From Rhodopseudomonas telluris (GTDB lineage Bacteria > Pseudomonadota > Alphaproteobacteria > Rhizobiales > Xanthobacteraceae): a stretch of DNA of 64,000 nt. The notes beneath the pieces are model-generated. The model was not told the DNA's origin, made no database searches, and saw nothing but the letters and a program-made list of their open reading frames with translations. Of this stretch, positions 16,328-25,085 are shown piece by piece. The stretch spans positions 1,054,001 to 1,118,000 of the forward strand of contig NZ_JBHLWM010000008.1 in NCBI RefSeq assembly GCF_042432815.1, read 5' to 3'. Made by a program: the position numbers and the translations under genes. The stretch's first letter is position 1; every line of letters starts with the position of its first letter.

Positions 16328-17329
16328 CTAATCGCCCTGTTTGGCCGTCTCTTCGTCGCGCGGATGAATGTAGCTGTCGAGAACGATCGCCAGCAGAAGC
16401 ACCGCGCCCTTGATGATGTCCTGGGTCTGGATATCGAGATTCATGATCGTCATCGCGTTCAGCAGCACGCCGATCAAAAGCGTTCCGGCAATCACGCTGA
16501 GTACGTTGCCACGGCCGCCGACGAGGCTGATGCCGCCGAGGACGACGACCAGGATGACGTCGAAGATCATTGTGGATTCGACGACCTGCAGGTGCATCAG
16601 CGAGGTCGATCCGACCATGATGATGCCACCGACATAGCCGATGGTCGCGGACAGCGCGTATTCAATCATGGTGAGAGGACGCGTCGCGATACCGGACATC
16701 CGCGCGGCCTGGGCGTTGTCGCCGTGCGCGTAGATGAAGCGCCCGATCACCGTGCGCGACAGGAACAGATGCAGCAACAGCGCGCAGATCGCGAAGGCGA
16801 TCAGCGGCACCGGTACGCCGCCCAGTACCGTTCCGCCGAGCATGAGCAAGAACTCGTGCCCCGGCTGCAGGAACACCTGGTAGTGCGGGACCACCAGCGC
16901 GCGGGTGAGCCCGAGCACCAGCAGACCGGATGCGAGCGTTGTGAAGAGCGGCGGAATTTCGATCACGGAGACGAAATAGCCGTTCATGACGCCGATCAGG
17001 ATGGCGAGTACGAGACCGAAGGCGATAGCTGCGGCCGGCGGCCAGCCGCCGTTGATCAGGGTAACCGCAATCGCACTCGAACAGGCCAGCGTCGCGATTT
17101 GTGACAGATCGATACCCCGGCCGATCACAACGACGGCCATGCCGAGCGCCAGGATGCCGAGAATCGAGATGTTGCGGGCCAAGGTAAACAAATTGCCGAG
17201 CGTGACGAACCCGGGAAGCGCGGCGCTGAGCACGACGAACAGCGCGAGAGTCACGCCGAGAACGATCAACGACTGACTTGGCTTGAAAGGCGCACGACGG
17301 CGTCCGCCGGCCAACGCTTCGCTGGACAC
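16328..17329 (-). CDS. CUT2-type ABC transporter permease
   Basis: This 333-residue RbsC-like membrane protein has about ten hydrophobic segments. Key motifs are MAVVIGRGIDLSQIATLAC (the ribose-permease type motif) and VVLGGISLVGGRGNV near the coupling loop. The length is normal for the family. It is the first gene of the minus-strand operon, and it forms the membrane channel with the fused permease encoded two genes downstream. Its start faces the GntR gene across 159 bases that hold a perfect palindrome, so that regulator probably controls the operon. Confidence 0.9.
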   Translation of the reverse strand: MSSEALAGGRRRAPFKPSQSLIVLGVTLALFVVLSAALPGFVTLGNLFTLARNISILGILALGMAVVVIGRGIDLSQIATLACSSAIAVTLINGGWPPAAAIAFGLVLAILIGVMNGYFVSVIEIPPLFTTLASGLLVLGLTRALVVPHYQVFLQPGHEFLLMLGGTVLGGVPVPLIAFAICALLLHLFLSRTVIGRFIYAHGDNAQAARMSGIATRPLTMIEYALSATIGYVGGIIMVGSTSLMHLQVVESTMIFDVILVVVLGGISLVGGRGNVLSVIAGTLLIGVLLNAMTIMNLDIQTQDIIKGAVLLLAIVLDSYIHPRDEETAKQGD

Positions 17330-17454
17330 GTTCCCCTCCTGGTCCTTCGGCCGAGCGCTCGAACGATCAGTCGCGCGAACGGCGTTTCCTCACGGGGCAG
17401 TTCGCCCTCTGTGCCTGCAGCTCTCGCCCAGCCACTATTGTTAGTTGCATATTA

Positions 17455-17468
17455 TTTGTTATAACAAA
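17455..17468. promoter_or_regulatory. Palindromic operator candidate for the GntR regulator
   Basis: TTTGTTATAACAAA is a perfect 14-base palindrome in an A/T-rich stretch between the divergent importer operon and the gntR-type gene, 20 bases before the regulator start. It fits the TTGT...ACAA style of FCD-type GntR operators. Confidence 0.55.
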
Positions 17469-17488
17469 AACATCATAAGGTTCCGAGC

Positions 17489-18196
17489 ATGTCAATAACC
17501 ATTCGCAGGCCGTCGGACGAGGACCTTCAGTCCCACCCCTTCGGCCGCCCGATCTCGAAGGAGAGCGTGAGCCAGCAGGCCTATGCGGCGATCCGAGATT
17601 CTTTGATGCGGAGTCGTCTGAAGCCGGGGCAGAAGCTGGTCGCACGGCAAGTCGCGGATGAACTCGGCATCAGCGTGACGCCGGTTCGCGAGTCGCTGCT
17701 ACGTCTAGCGTCCGAACACGCGCTGACGATCGACGAGCGTGGGACAGTGATCGTGCCGCGGCTGACGCGCGCGCGCTGCATCGAAATTCGGGATCTGCGC
17801 CGCCTGCTCGAAGGCGAAGGTGCCGCCCGTGCAGCCGAGCACGCGACGGAAGCCGATTGTGCGAATCTTGAGGCGATCCACGCCCGTTACATCGAGACAG
17901 AATCCGCGCGCGACTATGCAAGGGCGCTGGTCGAAAACGAAAACTTTCACTTCGCGGTCTGCCGCCTAGCGCAAGCGCCCGCCCTGTTTCGGCTAGTCGA
18001 AAACTTATGGATGCAGTTCGGCCCCATCCTATCGGCGTTGTACGACGGCACGAGCCGACCGTTCCACGGCCGCAAGCACGGCCATATCGCCATCATCGAA
18101 GCACTCAAGGATCGCGATGCAAAGGCCGCCCGCCACGCGATGAGCCAGGACATCCTGATCGGAGGCGCCGCACTGCTGGAACGATTTTCGGACTGA
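17489..18196 (+). CDS. GntR-family regulator, FCD type
   Basis: This 235-residue transcription factor has an N-terminal winged helix (about 25-95: QQAYAAIRDSLMRSRLKPGQ, then VADELGISVTPVRESLLRL). The C-terminal FCD domain starts near RCIEIRDLRRLLEGE and carries probable metal-binding histidines in ENENFHFAVC and RKHGHIAIIEAL. It probably represses the divergent CUT2/SMP-30/acyl-CoA dehydrogenase operon until a ligand from that pathway binds the FCD domain. The 14-base palindrome at 17455-17468 is the likely binding site. The gene is followed directly by the non-coding region leading to the Tn7-like genes. Confidence 0.88.
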   Translation: MSITIRRPSDEDLQSHPFGRPISKESVSQQAYAAIRDSLMRSRLKPGQKLVARQVADELGISVTPVRESLLRLASEHALTIDERGTVIVPRLTRARCIEIRDLRRLLEGEGAARAAEHATEADCANLEAIHARYIETESARDYARALVENENFHFAVCRLAQAPALFRLVENLWMQFGPILSALYDGTSRPFHGRKHGHIAIIEALKDRDAKAARHAMSQDILIGGAALLERFSD

Positions 18197-19073
18197 TCGC
18201 AATATCGAGGCTGCACGCCCCCATTTTTTGCATTTCACCCACTAACCACTTCATTCGCCCTTTCATGAGAACGGGCGCATCAGACAAGTTGAACGCATAT
18301 TTGCGAATGACCGTTAACCATTGCAAATGACCGATTTCGGGAAGATCTTTTCAAGTCGGGTTCCCTCGGGTACTTAACCGCACACCAAGCAACGACTTGT
18401 TTGGCCGTGTTCGCCGAGGCGAGCATAGACTGCATCTGGATCAGTGGATCCATCGGAGCCAGAGGAGGCGAATTATGTCGATTTTTGCGCAAGCCTCCTG
18501 CCCCAGCACTCCTTTCATCGCTTTCTCCTCCATATTCGGCTGATTACCCTGCGCTCCGGCGCATCGTATTCGGTTGAATGGAGCCCAATGATCTCCTCGA
18601 CTGGGCTAGACGTCGGACGCCAGCGCTTCCGACTAGGAGAATCGCTGTGCCTTTCGCTTCCCTCCAGAGCCAAATAATCCGCTGAACTAGTCGACATCCG
18701 GCAAAGTCTCGGCACGGTCGGACGACGTGTTTCGCGTCCCAGCCGGACATCGCGCACCGTCCTCCCGGGTCTCTCAACCTCCGACATCTCACCGTTCAAA
18801 TGGGCGCACATAGGCGCCCATCGATGGAGCTCGTCCTATGACCAGAGCAAAGACCTCTCGTCTTCACTACCCTCTCGCCCCGTTGCCCACGACTGAAGAT
18901 CAGACTCTCGGTCCGTCCACCTCCATGGCCGCGGTGGACAGCGCCAACGGGAGCTCGCGGATAGGACGGCACTAGCACTTCGAGCCGATGTCGGCACCGC
19001 TTGGCGCCCGCCTTCTGCTTCCCGCGCAAGTCGACGCCCCTCTCCTTCCTCGAGATCAACAAGCGGTGCTCTC
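18197..19073. other. Non-coding region upstream of tnsA; possible transposon end
   Basis: This stretch of 877 bases has no supported gene. In Tn7-like elements one end lies just upstream of tnsA, so an end with TnsB sites is expected here. I see a pair of direct repeats at 18300-18333 and an inverted partial copy (TCATTCGC, 18251-18258). I also see a TGTCG start at 18476, followed by TTTTTGCGCAA. No matching end on the other side was found, so the boundary stays open. Confidence 0.4.
18300..18333. repeat. Two tandem sites, possible TnsB or regulator binding sites
   Basis: TTTGCGAATGACCG (18300) and ATTGCAAATGACCG (18320) are direct repeats 20 bases apart, differing in two bases. Read on the other strand they are CGGTCATT(C/T)GCAAA/T, and TCATTCGC recurs inverted at 18251. 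The 20-base spacing is like that of adjacent TnsB sites in a Tn7-type end, but regulator sites are also possible. Confidence 0.4.
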
Positions 19074-19658
19074 GTGAATCCGTTGCTAAATCGCGAAATC
19101 ACTTACGAAAGCTCGCTGGAGCGCGACCTTGCGTACATCCTTCTGGCTCATCCGCACGTGGCTGACGTTCAGGAACAGGTTCCGGTCGACTACGACGACA
19201 AAGGCATCACGCGGAAACACACCGTCGACTTGGTCGCTACCCTTAAGAACGGAACCAAGACAGCGTTCTTCGTCAAGCCCATGAAGCGCGTCAACTCGAG
19301 TGGCATCGAAGAAACGGTCGATCTCATCAGAGAGCAGGCCCCGGAACGTTTCGCTGACAACTACGAGATCCGTACCGGCGAACACATCACCCGAGTTCGC
19401 GCTGAAAATGCCCGGCTGATCCATCGTGCTCGAAGAACGCGGTGCGAGGAAGACATCGCAATCATTGCAAAGGTCACAACGACCTTGCGCGGCGCAGTAA
19501 CGATCCAAACGTTGCTCGCAGCATCGCTGAACAACGGTAACGGCTTCTACGCAGTGGTCTGCCTGATCGACGATCGCATCCTAGATCACGTCGGCCACGG
19601 CCTAATTACCTACAGCAGTCTCGTAAAACCCCACCGGCCACCGCAGGAACACTCATGA
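19074..19658 (+). CDS. tnsA: Tn7-like transposition endonuclease TnsA
   Basis: This 194-residue protein has the TnsA-type nuclease core: ESSLERDLAYILLAHP gives Glu12, KHTVDLVATLK gives Asp52, and FFVKP gives Lys68, the expected E-D-K metal site. A C-terminal part (about 100-190) would correspond to the winged-helix region that binds TnsC. TnsA cuts the 5' ends of the element, so that with TnsB the element leaves by cut-and-paste. Its stop overlaps the tnsB start by four bases, which indicates translational coupling. Compared with the TnsA-like protein at 6018, its active site is intact. Confidence 0.88.
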   Translation: MNPLLNREITYESSLERDLAYILLAHPHVADVQEQVPVDYDDKGITRKHTVDLVATLKNGTKTAFFVKPMKRVNSSGIEETVDLIREQAPERFADNYEIRTGEHITRVRAENARLIHRARRTRCEEDIAIIAKVTTTLRGAVTIQTLLAASLNNGNGFYAVVCLIDDRILDHVGHGLITYSSLVKPHRPPQEHS

Positions 19659-21817
19659 ACACTCTCCCCGCACAACAAGCCGCCTCGCTCTCGCCCCCCG
19701 CCGTGCCTCGATTCAGATTCGATCCGACCGACAAGGTCACGATCAAGGGCGTAGACTACGTCCCGACGTCCGCTGATCAATTCGGACATGTATTTCGTCG
19801 GGTCGACGATCCCGCAGTCTGCGAGTCCTTTACTCATGGAGAGATCGATGAACTGAGAAAGGAGGATGGCTGGGTACACTGCCGCGGCTTCTTCAGTTCG
19901 AGCAAAGCACGACTCCGTATTGCCAAATCGACAACTTTTGTTAGCGATCTCCCGTCAGCGCAAATTAAGACGGTGCTATTTCAGAAGACGTTTTGCGATC
20001 GCTTTTTGCAAATGGCGGCCGATGGCCTTGCTACCCGTTCAGACGTCTCGATGCAGCGTGCGGTTGACAACATTCTGAACGAACTGATCAGCTCACAACT
20101 GAGCGACGGTCGGTGCGGAAGCGAAGACTTGACCGTGACGCGCCCGCCTAGCCCTCGGACCCTTCGGCGCTGGCTCAGCGCATACGCCGCATGCGCTTGG
20201 GATACCATGGCACTAGCCCAGAATTACGGTCGGTCTGGCAATCGCTTTCCGCGCTTTGGGAAGGACGAACGCGAGCTGATGCAGGAATACGCGGAATTGT
20301 ATGCTAGCCGCCTACAGCCGAGCAAACGATCGCTGTTGAGCGACCTTCATGGAAAGATCGTCGAATTGAACAAAACGAGGAAGGTTACCGGCGAGCGGCT
20401 GCTTAAGTTTCCGAGCCGGGCGGCGTTTGAGCGTGTAATTAGCCGCCTTGATCCGTTCCACGTCTACGCTGGTCGTAAAGGACCGGAAGCTGCCCGTAAA
20501 AAATTCTTCATCGTCCAAAGTGGCCTCTCCGTCACGAGGCCGCTCGAGAGAATCGAACTCGACGAGAACCGAATTCCGCTGCAGACGTTACTAACCGACG
20601 CAAGACTTTGGGACCGGCTAACGGATAAACAGAAAGCACTGGTCGAGCGTCGACGCCTTTGGCTGTCGACTGCCATCGACACGGCAACCCGGTGCTGTCT
20701 GGCAGCGTTGATCATTGAGAATCCTTCTGAGGCAAGCGCAATCGCGACGCTAGAGATGGCGGTTAATGACAAGTCTGCCTACGCTTCTGCCGCCGGGTGC
20801 GTGTCTCCTTGGGACGAGGGAGGCACCCCCGAGGGCATCGGAAATGACGCCGGTGCTGGATACAAAGCTTACGGATACCGCGCCGCTGGATGCGATCTTG
20901 GCGCTGACATGATGTTTCCGACGACAGGTACGCCGCAGATGCGTGGCAGACAGGAGCGCTTCTATCGGACCGTCCACACTGGCTTCTTTGCGAAGTTCGA
21001 TGGTCGCACGTTTGAGAACGTACTCGCGAAGGGAGACTACGACTCCGAAGCGAACGCTGTTTTGGATGCCTCCGAACTCGGACGGCTGCTCGTTCGCTGG
21101 ATCGTCGACGTCTATCACAACACGCCGCACTCAGGTCTTGGCGGGGAAACGCCTCGGAATGCCTGGCTCCGTCTGACTAAGATCTTCCCAGTAATTCCGC
21201 CTCCCGACAAAGAGGTCAACCGGCATATCTTCGGCATCACTCGTGAATCCCGGATCGGCAATCATGGCGTACGATTCCTCGGACTGCATTATCAGTCCCA
21301 AGAATTGCAGCGCCTTCGCCGGAAGACTGGAATGAAGCCAGTTCTTGTTCGAATTGATCGGAATGATCTGGGTCGGATTTCGGTGCGACCCAAGCCCAGT
21401 CTCAACGACACCTCCGATCAAGGTTGGATTTCCGTCGACTGCCTGGCGCCCGGCTTTAAGGGAGTATCCGTCGAACATTGGATGCGTGCAGCGAGCGTTA
21501 TCCGCCGCAAACATGCCGATATGGCTAAAGTTAGCGAAGGCGTCGTGCAACAAGCATTGCGAGATATCGCTGAATTCTCACAGGCGGCGGCTAAACGCGC
21601 AGGCATCGCTCCGCGTCTCCTGACCTCTGACGACTTCAACAAGTTTGACCGCGACGTTGCCCGAAACTTTGAGTTTGCTCGCGGCTCCGAGAACGCACCC
21701 GCGGTCTTGGAAGTGTCGGCCGAGAGCAACGTCGTGGAAGGGGCTGCCGAACAGCCGGTACAATCTCCTGAAATCCCTGACGAAGACGGCGACGAAGCGT
21801 GGTTTGTGGAGGACTGA
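19655..21817 (+). CDS. tnsB: Tn7-like DDE transposase TnsB
   Basis: This 720-residue transposase has N-terminal DNA-binding domains (about 1-290, including a helix-turn-helix region around RPPSPRTLRRWLSAYAA), then a Mu/rve-type catalytic core. The candidate catalytic residues are Asp303 (ERIELDENRIPL), Asp398 (GIGNDAGAGYKA) and Glu434 (MRGRQERFYRTVH), with the usual order and spacing. A beta-barrel domain follows (about 520-600), and an acidic C-terminus (DEDGDEAWFVED) probably contacts TnsC. It binds the transposon ends and joins them to target DNA. The ATG lies within the tnsA stop, giving a four-base overlap. Confidence 0.92.
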   Translation: MNTLPAQQAASLSPPAVPRFRFDPTDKVTIKGVDYVPTSADQFGHVFRRVDDPAVCESFTHGEIDELRKEDGWVHCRGFFSSSKARLRIAKSTTFVSDLPSAQIKTVLFQKTFCDRFLQMAADGLATRSDVSMQRAVDNILNELISSQLSDGRCGSEDLTVTRPPSPRTLRRWLSAYAACAWDTMALAQNYGRSGNRFPRFGKDERELMQEYAELYASRLQPSKRSLLSDLHGKIVELNKTRKVTGERLLKFPSRAAFERVISRLDPFHVYAGRKGPEAARKKFFIVQSGLSVTRPLERIELDENRIPLQTLLTDARLWDRLTDKQKALVERRRLWLSTAIDTATRCCLAALIIENPSEASAIATLEMAVNDKSAYASAAGCVSPWDEGGTPEGIGNDAGAGYKAYGYRAAGCDLGADMMFPTTGTPQMRGRQERFYRTVHTGFFAKFDGRTFENVLAKGDYDSEANAVLDASELGRLLVRWIVDVYHNTPHSGLGGETPRNAWLRLTKIFPVIPPPDKEVNRHIFGITRESRIGNHGVRFLGLHYQSQELQRLRRKTGMKPVLVRIDRNDLGRISVRPKPSLNDTSDQGWISVDCLAPGFKGVSVEHWMRAASVIRRKHADMAKVSEGVVQQALRDIAEFSQAAAKRAGIAPRLLTSDDFNKFDRDVARNFEFARGSENAPAVLEVSAESNVVEGAAEQPVQSPEIPDEDGDEAWFVED

Positions 21818-21819
21818 CT

Positions 21820-22914
21820 ATGAGCGACATTATGTCCACCATTGTCGAAACTGAAGATCCGATTGCGCGCATGCGGCGCCTCCGCTCCCAGCAACGATCG
21901 ACGGTAAGTACCACGATGACGCAGCTGCAGTCTGCGTATTTTGGTACTGAACGGGACAAATTGCTCGACGAAGAGATCAGCGCCCTAATTGACTCCTTCC
22001 TCGAATTTGAAGCAGCCGAAGGCAGCCGCCGTGTCGGGCGTCTTCGGGAAGGCCGCGCCCTTACGGTTACCGGAGCTTCGGGAGCGGGTAAATCGCGTGC
22101 GCTCGACCGCGTGTTCTTGAAGCGCGAGGAATTTACGGGGTACGGACGGGCGGAATCCGACTGCATGCTCGTATCGGTGACGGCGCCCTCGCCCTGCACG
22201 TTGCGTCTCCTGGGTGAAAGCATTCTCAAAGCTTTAGGATACCCGTTGACTCGAAAGCTTGATGAGAACGTCGCCTGGGATCTCGTTCACAAGACCCTAG
22301 AACTCAGAAGGGTTCGATTCCTCCATATCGACGAGCTTCAGCACGTCCTTCAATCGCGCAATTCCGTCGAGATCGGCAAGTTGCAGGACACGCTGAAGGG
22401 ATTATTGCAGGACAAGAACTGGCCCGTTTGGCTAATCTTGTCTGGTCTGCCGAGTGTCGCAGCTTTCTTAGCCAAGGACATTCAAGTCCGTCGTCGCACC
22501 AGACATGTTGTGTTCCGATCACTGAAATTCCCGGATGATATTCCGATGGTGCGTCGGCTCATCGCCTTCTACGCGAAGGACAAAGGGGGCCGCGAGTGCG
22601 CGATCGCACAGGACAATGATTTTATCGGACGCCTTATCCACGCGGCCAACGGTAGTTTCGGTGTAGTGATCGAACTCATTCAAGACGCTGTCGGAAATGC
22701 CCTTCGCTTAGGTGATCCCAATATGTTGACCGAGCATTTTGCCGCGGCTTATGCGGCGCGAACCGGCTGCATTCGGGAAAACAACGTCTTCGTCGTCGCT
22801 GAGGACTGGGACCTCATCGATACCTCCGGGCTCGATGACATCGAAGAGCCTCCGCCTGAAGGCGATTCCGGGGAAAAGCCCAAGAAGAAGACTAGAAATT
22901 CCAAGAAAGCGTAA
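21820..22914 (+). CDS. tnsC: Tn7-like AAA+ regulator TnsC
   Basis: This 364-residue ATPase has Walker A GASGAGKS (85-92) and Walker B VRFLHIDELQH (Asp171-Glu172), then a sensor segment WLILSGLPSVAAF. TnsC filaments link the TniQ-marked target to the TnsA-TnsB complex. ATG 21820 is chosen because GGAGGA stands just before it, and it follows the tnsB stop by two bases. A basic C-terminal tail ends KPKKKTRNSKKA. The gene is followed 11 bases later by tniQ. Confidence 0.9.
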   Translation: MSDIMSTIVETEDPIARMRRLRSQQRSTVSTTMTQLQSAYFGTERDKLLDEEISALIDSFLEFEAAEGSRRVGRLREGRALTVTGASGAGKSRALDRVFLKREEFTGYGRAESDCMLVSVTAPSPCTLRLLGESILKALGYPLTRKLDENVAWDLVHKTLELRRVRFLHIDELQHVLQSRNSVEIGKLQDTLKGLLQDKNWPVWLILSGLPSVAAFLAKDIQVRRRTRHVVFRSLKFPDDIPMVRRLIAFYAKDKGGRECAIAQDNDFIGRLIHAANGSFGVVIELIQDAVGNALRLGDPNMLTEHFAAAYAARTGCIRENNVFVVAEDWDLIDTSGLDDIEEPPPEGDSGEKPKKKTRNSKKA

Positions 22915-22925
22915 CGGAGTATCGC

Positions 22926-24794
22926 GTGAACTATATTCATTCCAAGATTTCGGCGACTCTTCGTGATGGCGAGTCACCTATGAGCTTCAGCTCGCGAGCC
23001 GGTCAACTCTTGGGCCGAACCGCCCGTGATTTCTGCCTCGACATGGGCTTCTCGTTCCAAGCACTAGTTGACGGCGACCGAGGCGCCCTCGGAAGAATTG
23101 CAGCTTGTTGCCGAGTCGACCTGAGGCGGCTTTCGGATGCTGCGATTGTCAAAGTCGGAGACCGTCGCTACCGGATTCGCCAGCAGGAGGTCGTGCGGGA
23201 CAGCCTGGCAAGGTCTTCCATGCGCGTCTGTCCTGTCTGCCTTCACGAAGACCTCGAGTTTTTGGATGGTCCGAGAGACGTACGCCCCTTTGGGCGCACT
23301 CTCTGGCAGATTGGATCGATCAGAACCTGCCCTCGACACAATGCCGCCCTCGTTCAAGTTGTCGAAGACGATAATCCGCACCGCGTGCATGATTTCGCTC
23401 TTCTCATTAAGCCGTCGCTTGATGCGCTGCCTGAACTCATTCGCGCATCGAAAGAGCGCCCCCTCTCCGGATTGGAAACTTATCTCTGCGAGCGCCTTCT
23501 CCATCCGGAGCAATTGCAGCCCCGCTGGCTAAATCGGCTGCCATTCTATGCGGCTGCAAGAGCGTGCGAAATGCTCGGGGCTGTAGCTTCCCGTGGAATC
23601 CGCTTCTACGCCAACTCTCTGACGGAAGACGATTGGCACGCTTGCGGCGGTCGCGGTTACGAAATTGCCGGGAGTGGCGAGGACGGCATTCGTTCGTTGC
23701 TCTCGGATCTTCAGGACTCGTTTCGAGCGACCAAACACGACTGGGGACCACGGTCGATCTTTGGTCGCCTCTACGAATGGTTGGCGCATGAAAATTCGGA
23801 TGAGGCGTATGATCCTCTTCGCAGCCTCATCACCAGGCATGTGACCGACACCATGCCGGTCGGCCCTGGAGACGAGATCTTTGGGAAGCCGGTCGAATTT
23901 CGCACGCTGCATTCGCTGCACTCTGCATCGCTGGAGTTTGGCGCGCATCCCAAACGGCTTCGGAAGCTTCTGCTCGCCGCCGACGTCATCAAAGCGGATT
24001 GCTTGGATCGATCGGACGACAGGATCCTCTTTGAAGCCGAGAGTGCCCAGCCGTTTCTCGAGCGCATTGAGGGTGCGATGTCGCTCAAAGAGGCAGGCAA
24101 ATACATCAATGCCCCTCGACCTCATGAACGGCTGCTCTTCGAGGCGGGCTTCATCCAGCCGTTCATCAAGGGTGGAACCGACCGGTTGAAGAACCATGCG
24201 TTCGCCAAGCAGGACCTGGACGCATTTCTCGCCCGTCTGCTCGATGGATCGCTCGAGAGAGACCAGGGCGGTCGCTTGCTTCCGATTCCTGACGCAGCCA
24301 GGCGCGCCAACTGTGCGGCAATGGAGATCGTAAGGCTGCTCTTGGACGGATCCCTCGAAAGTGTCGCGCGACGGCCAGACGTATCCGGATATCTTTCGGT
24401 TCTGGTGGATCCGGTTGAGGTTGGCGGGCACGTCCGCGGTCCTGAACTGCACGGCTTGACGCTGCGAAGCGTGGAAAAACTTCTGCGTACGTCCTCAGCA
24501 ACCGTGAAGGCCCTGATTAAGGGCAACCATTTGCCCTCTGGAGAAATGCTCAACCCGGTGAACCGCTGTCCTCAAACATACGTCCGCGAGGACGCCCTCA
24601 AGGATTTTATGGAAAGGTTCGCATCTATCGACGTCCTCGCCAGAGAGCTCGGGACCAGAGGACACCTCCTCCGTCCGCGACTTGACGCGATGACGATCGA
24701 CCCGGCATTTGTGCTCTCCGATGTCAATGTTCCCTTCTACGACCGGCGAACACTTCCAAGGACCTTGAGCGAGACGAACGCCTCTCACACCTAG
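22926..24794 (+). CDS. tniQ: TniQ-family target-selection protein with four HTH-like repeats
   Basis: This 622-residue protein has the TniQ zinc-finger domain, CPVC (Cys102, Cys105) paired with CPRH (Cys135, His138), in the N-terminal 150 residues. The C-terminal half shows four similar units of about 55 residues, near 326-381, 384-437, 452-509 and 510-566. Each has an 'S-L-x-x-A/V-x-x-x-L...L' helix pair like an excisionase-type helix-turn-helix, and several end in a phrase such as DLDAFLARL or ALKDFMERF. TniQ/TnsD proteins choose the insertion site. An array of DNA-reading units would fit recognition of one long attachment sequence. The target is not known. It is the last gene before the terminator. 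Confidence 0.88.
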   Translation: MNYIHSKISATLRDGESPMSFSSRAGQLLGRTARDFCLDMGFSFQALVDGDRGALGRIAACCRVDLRRLSDAAIVKVGDRRYRIRQQEVVRDSLARSSMRVCPVCLHEDLEFLDGPRDVRPFGRTLWQIGSIRTCPRHNAALVQVVEDDNPHRVHDFALLIKPSLDALPELIRASKERPLSGLETYLCERLLHPEQLQPRWLNRLPFYAAARACEMLGAVASRGIRFYANSLTEDDWHACGGRGYEIAGSGEDGIRSLLSDLQDSFRATKHDWGPRSIFGRLYEWLAHENSDEAYDPLRSLITRHVTDTMPVGPGDEIFGKPVEFRTLHSLHSASLEFGAHPKRLRKLLLAADVIKADCLDRSDDRILFEAESAQPFLERIEGAMSLKEAGKYINAPRPHERLLFEAGFIQPFIKGGTDRLKNHAFAKQDLDAFLARLLDGSLERDQGGRLLPIPDAARRANCAAMEIVRLLLDGSLESVARRPDVSGYLSVLVDPVEVGGHVRGPELHGLTLRSVEKLLRTSSATVKALIKGNHLPSGEMLNPVNRCPQTYVREDALKDFMERFASIDVLARELGTRGHLLRPRLDAMTIDPAFVLSDVNVPFYDRRTLPRTLSETNASHT

Positions 24795-24829
24795 ACGCCG
24801 CAGTCTCACCAACTCACACTCCATTCATC

Positions 24830-24873
24830 AAAAAGCCCCTCGCTCACCGGAAATCGGAAGCGAGGGGCTTTTT
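24830..24873 (+). terminator. Rho-independent terminator after tniQ
   Basis: A perfect 15-base stem (24830-24844 with 24859-24873) built on AGCCCCTCGCT pairs with AGCGAGGGGCT, flanked by A and T runs. The 14-base loop can itself form CCG-CGG. The T run follows the stem on the plus strand. The A/T symmetry means it could work in both directions. Confidence 0.9.
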
Positions 24874-24958
24874 GATTCCGGCGACACCTTCACGTTGCTC
24901 ATCACTTTCCGTCCGACAACGAATGAGCCATCGCCTGGAAGACCGATCATGCATAGTT

Positions 24959-25085
24959 TGCCGCAGCTGAGGCGTTCTATGAGTAGCTAAACTGCGGCAT
25001 TCCAATGCGAGCATTTGGCTTGCGCTGCGGCACTTCCGAGAATTCGGCTGAGCATTTTCAATTACTTACGAAGTGCGCTGCGGCA
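24959..25085. repeat. Cluster of four CTGCGGCA sites
   Basis: CTGCGGCA occurs at 24992, 25025 and 25078 on the plus strand and at 24959-24966 on the minus strand (TGCCGCAG). The last two share TGCGCTGCGGCA. The first three are spaced 33 bases apart, and the fourth is 53 bases further on. The cluster lies between the tniQ terminator and the OLD nuclease gene. It may be a transposon end with TnsB sites or an operator cluster for the nuclease gene. Confidence 0.55.

Larger units (their letters stand above)
19074..24794 (+). mobile_element. Tn7-like transposition module (tnsA-tnsB-tnsC-tniQ)
   Basis: Four consecutive plus-strand genes with overlapping or touching junctions encode the complete Tn7-type set: TnsA endonuclease, TnsB DDE transposase, TnsC AAA+ regulator and a TniQ target-selection protein. 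A strong terminator follows. No Cas genes are present, so this is not a CRISPR-associated transposon. The coordinates cover only the genes; the transposon ends and the target duplication could not be identified. The OLD nuclease gene downstream may be cargo. Confidence 0.9.

Noticed and set aside
18444..18811. Small open frames between gntR and tnsA on both strands
   Set aside because: They overlap each other, lack ribosome binding sites and family resemblance, and fit a non-coding transposon end better.
19074..24794. CRISPR-associated transposon (CAST)
   Set aside because: The tns and tniQ genes are present, but no Cas effector, Cascade gene or repeat array was found in the window.
24959..25085. 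CRISPR-like array
   Set aside because: The repeated unit is only 8-12 bases, one copy is inverted, the spacing is uneven, and no cas genes are present.
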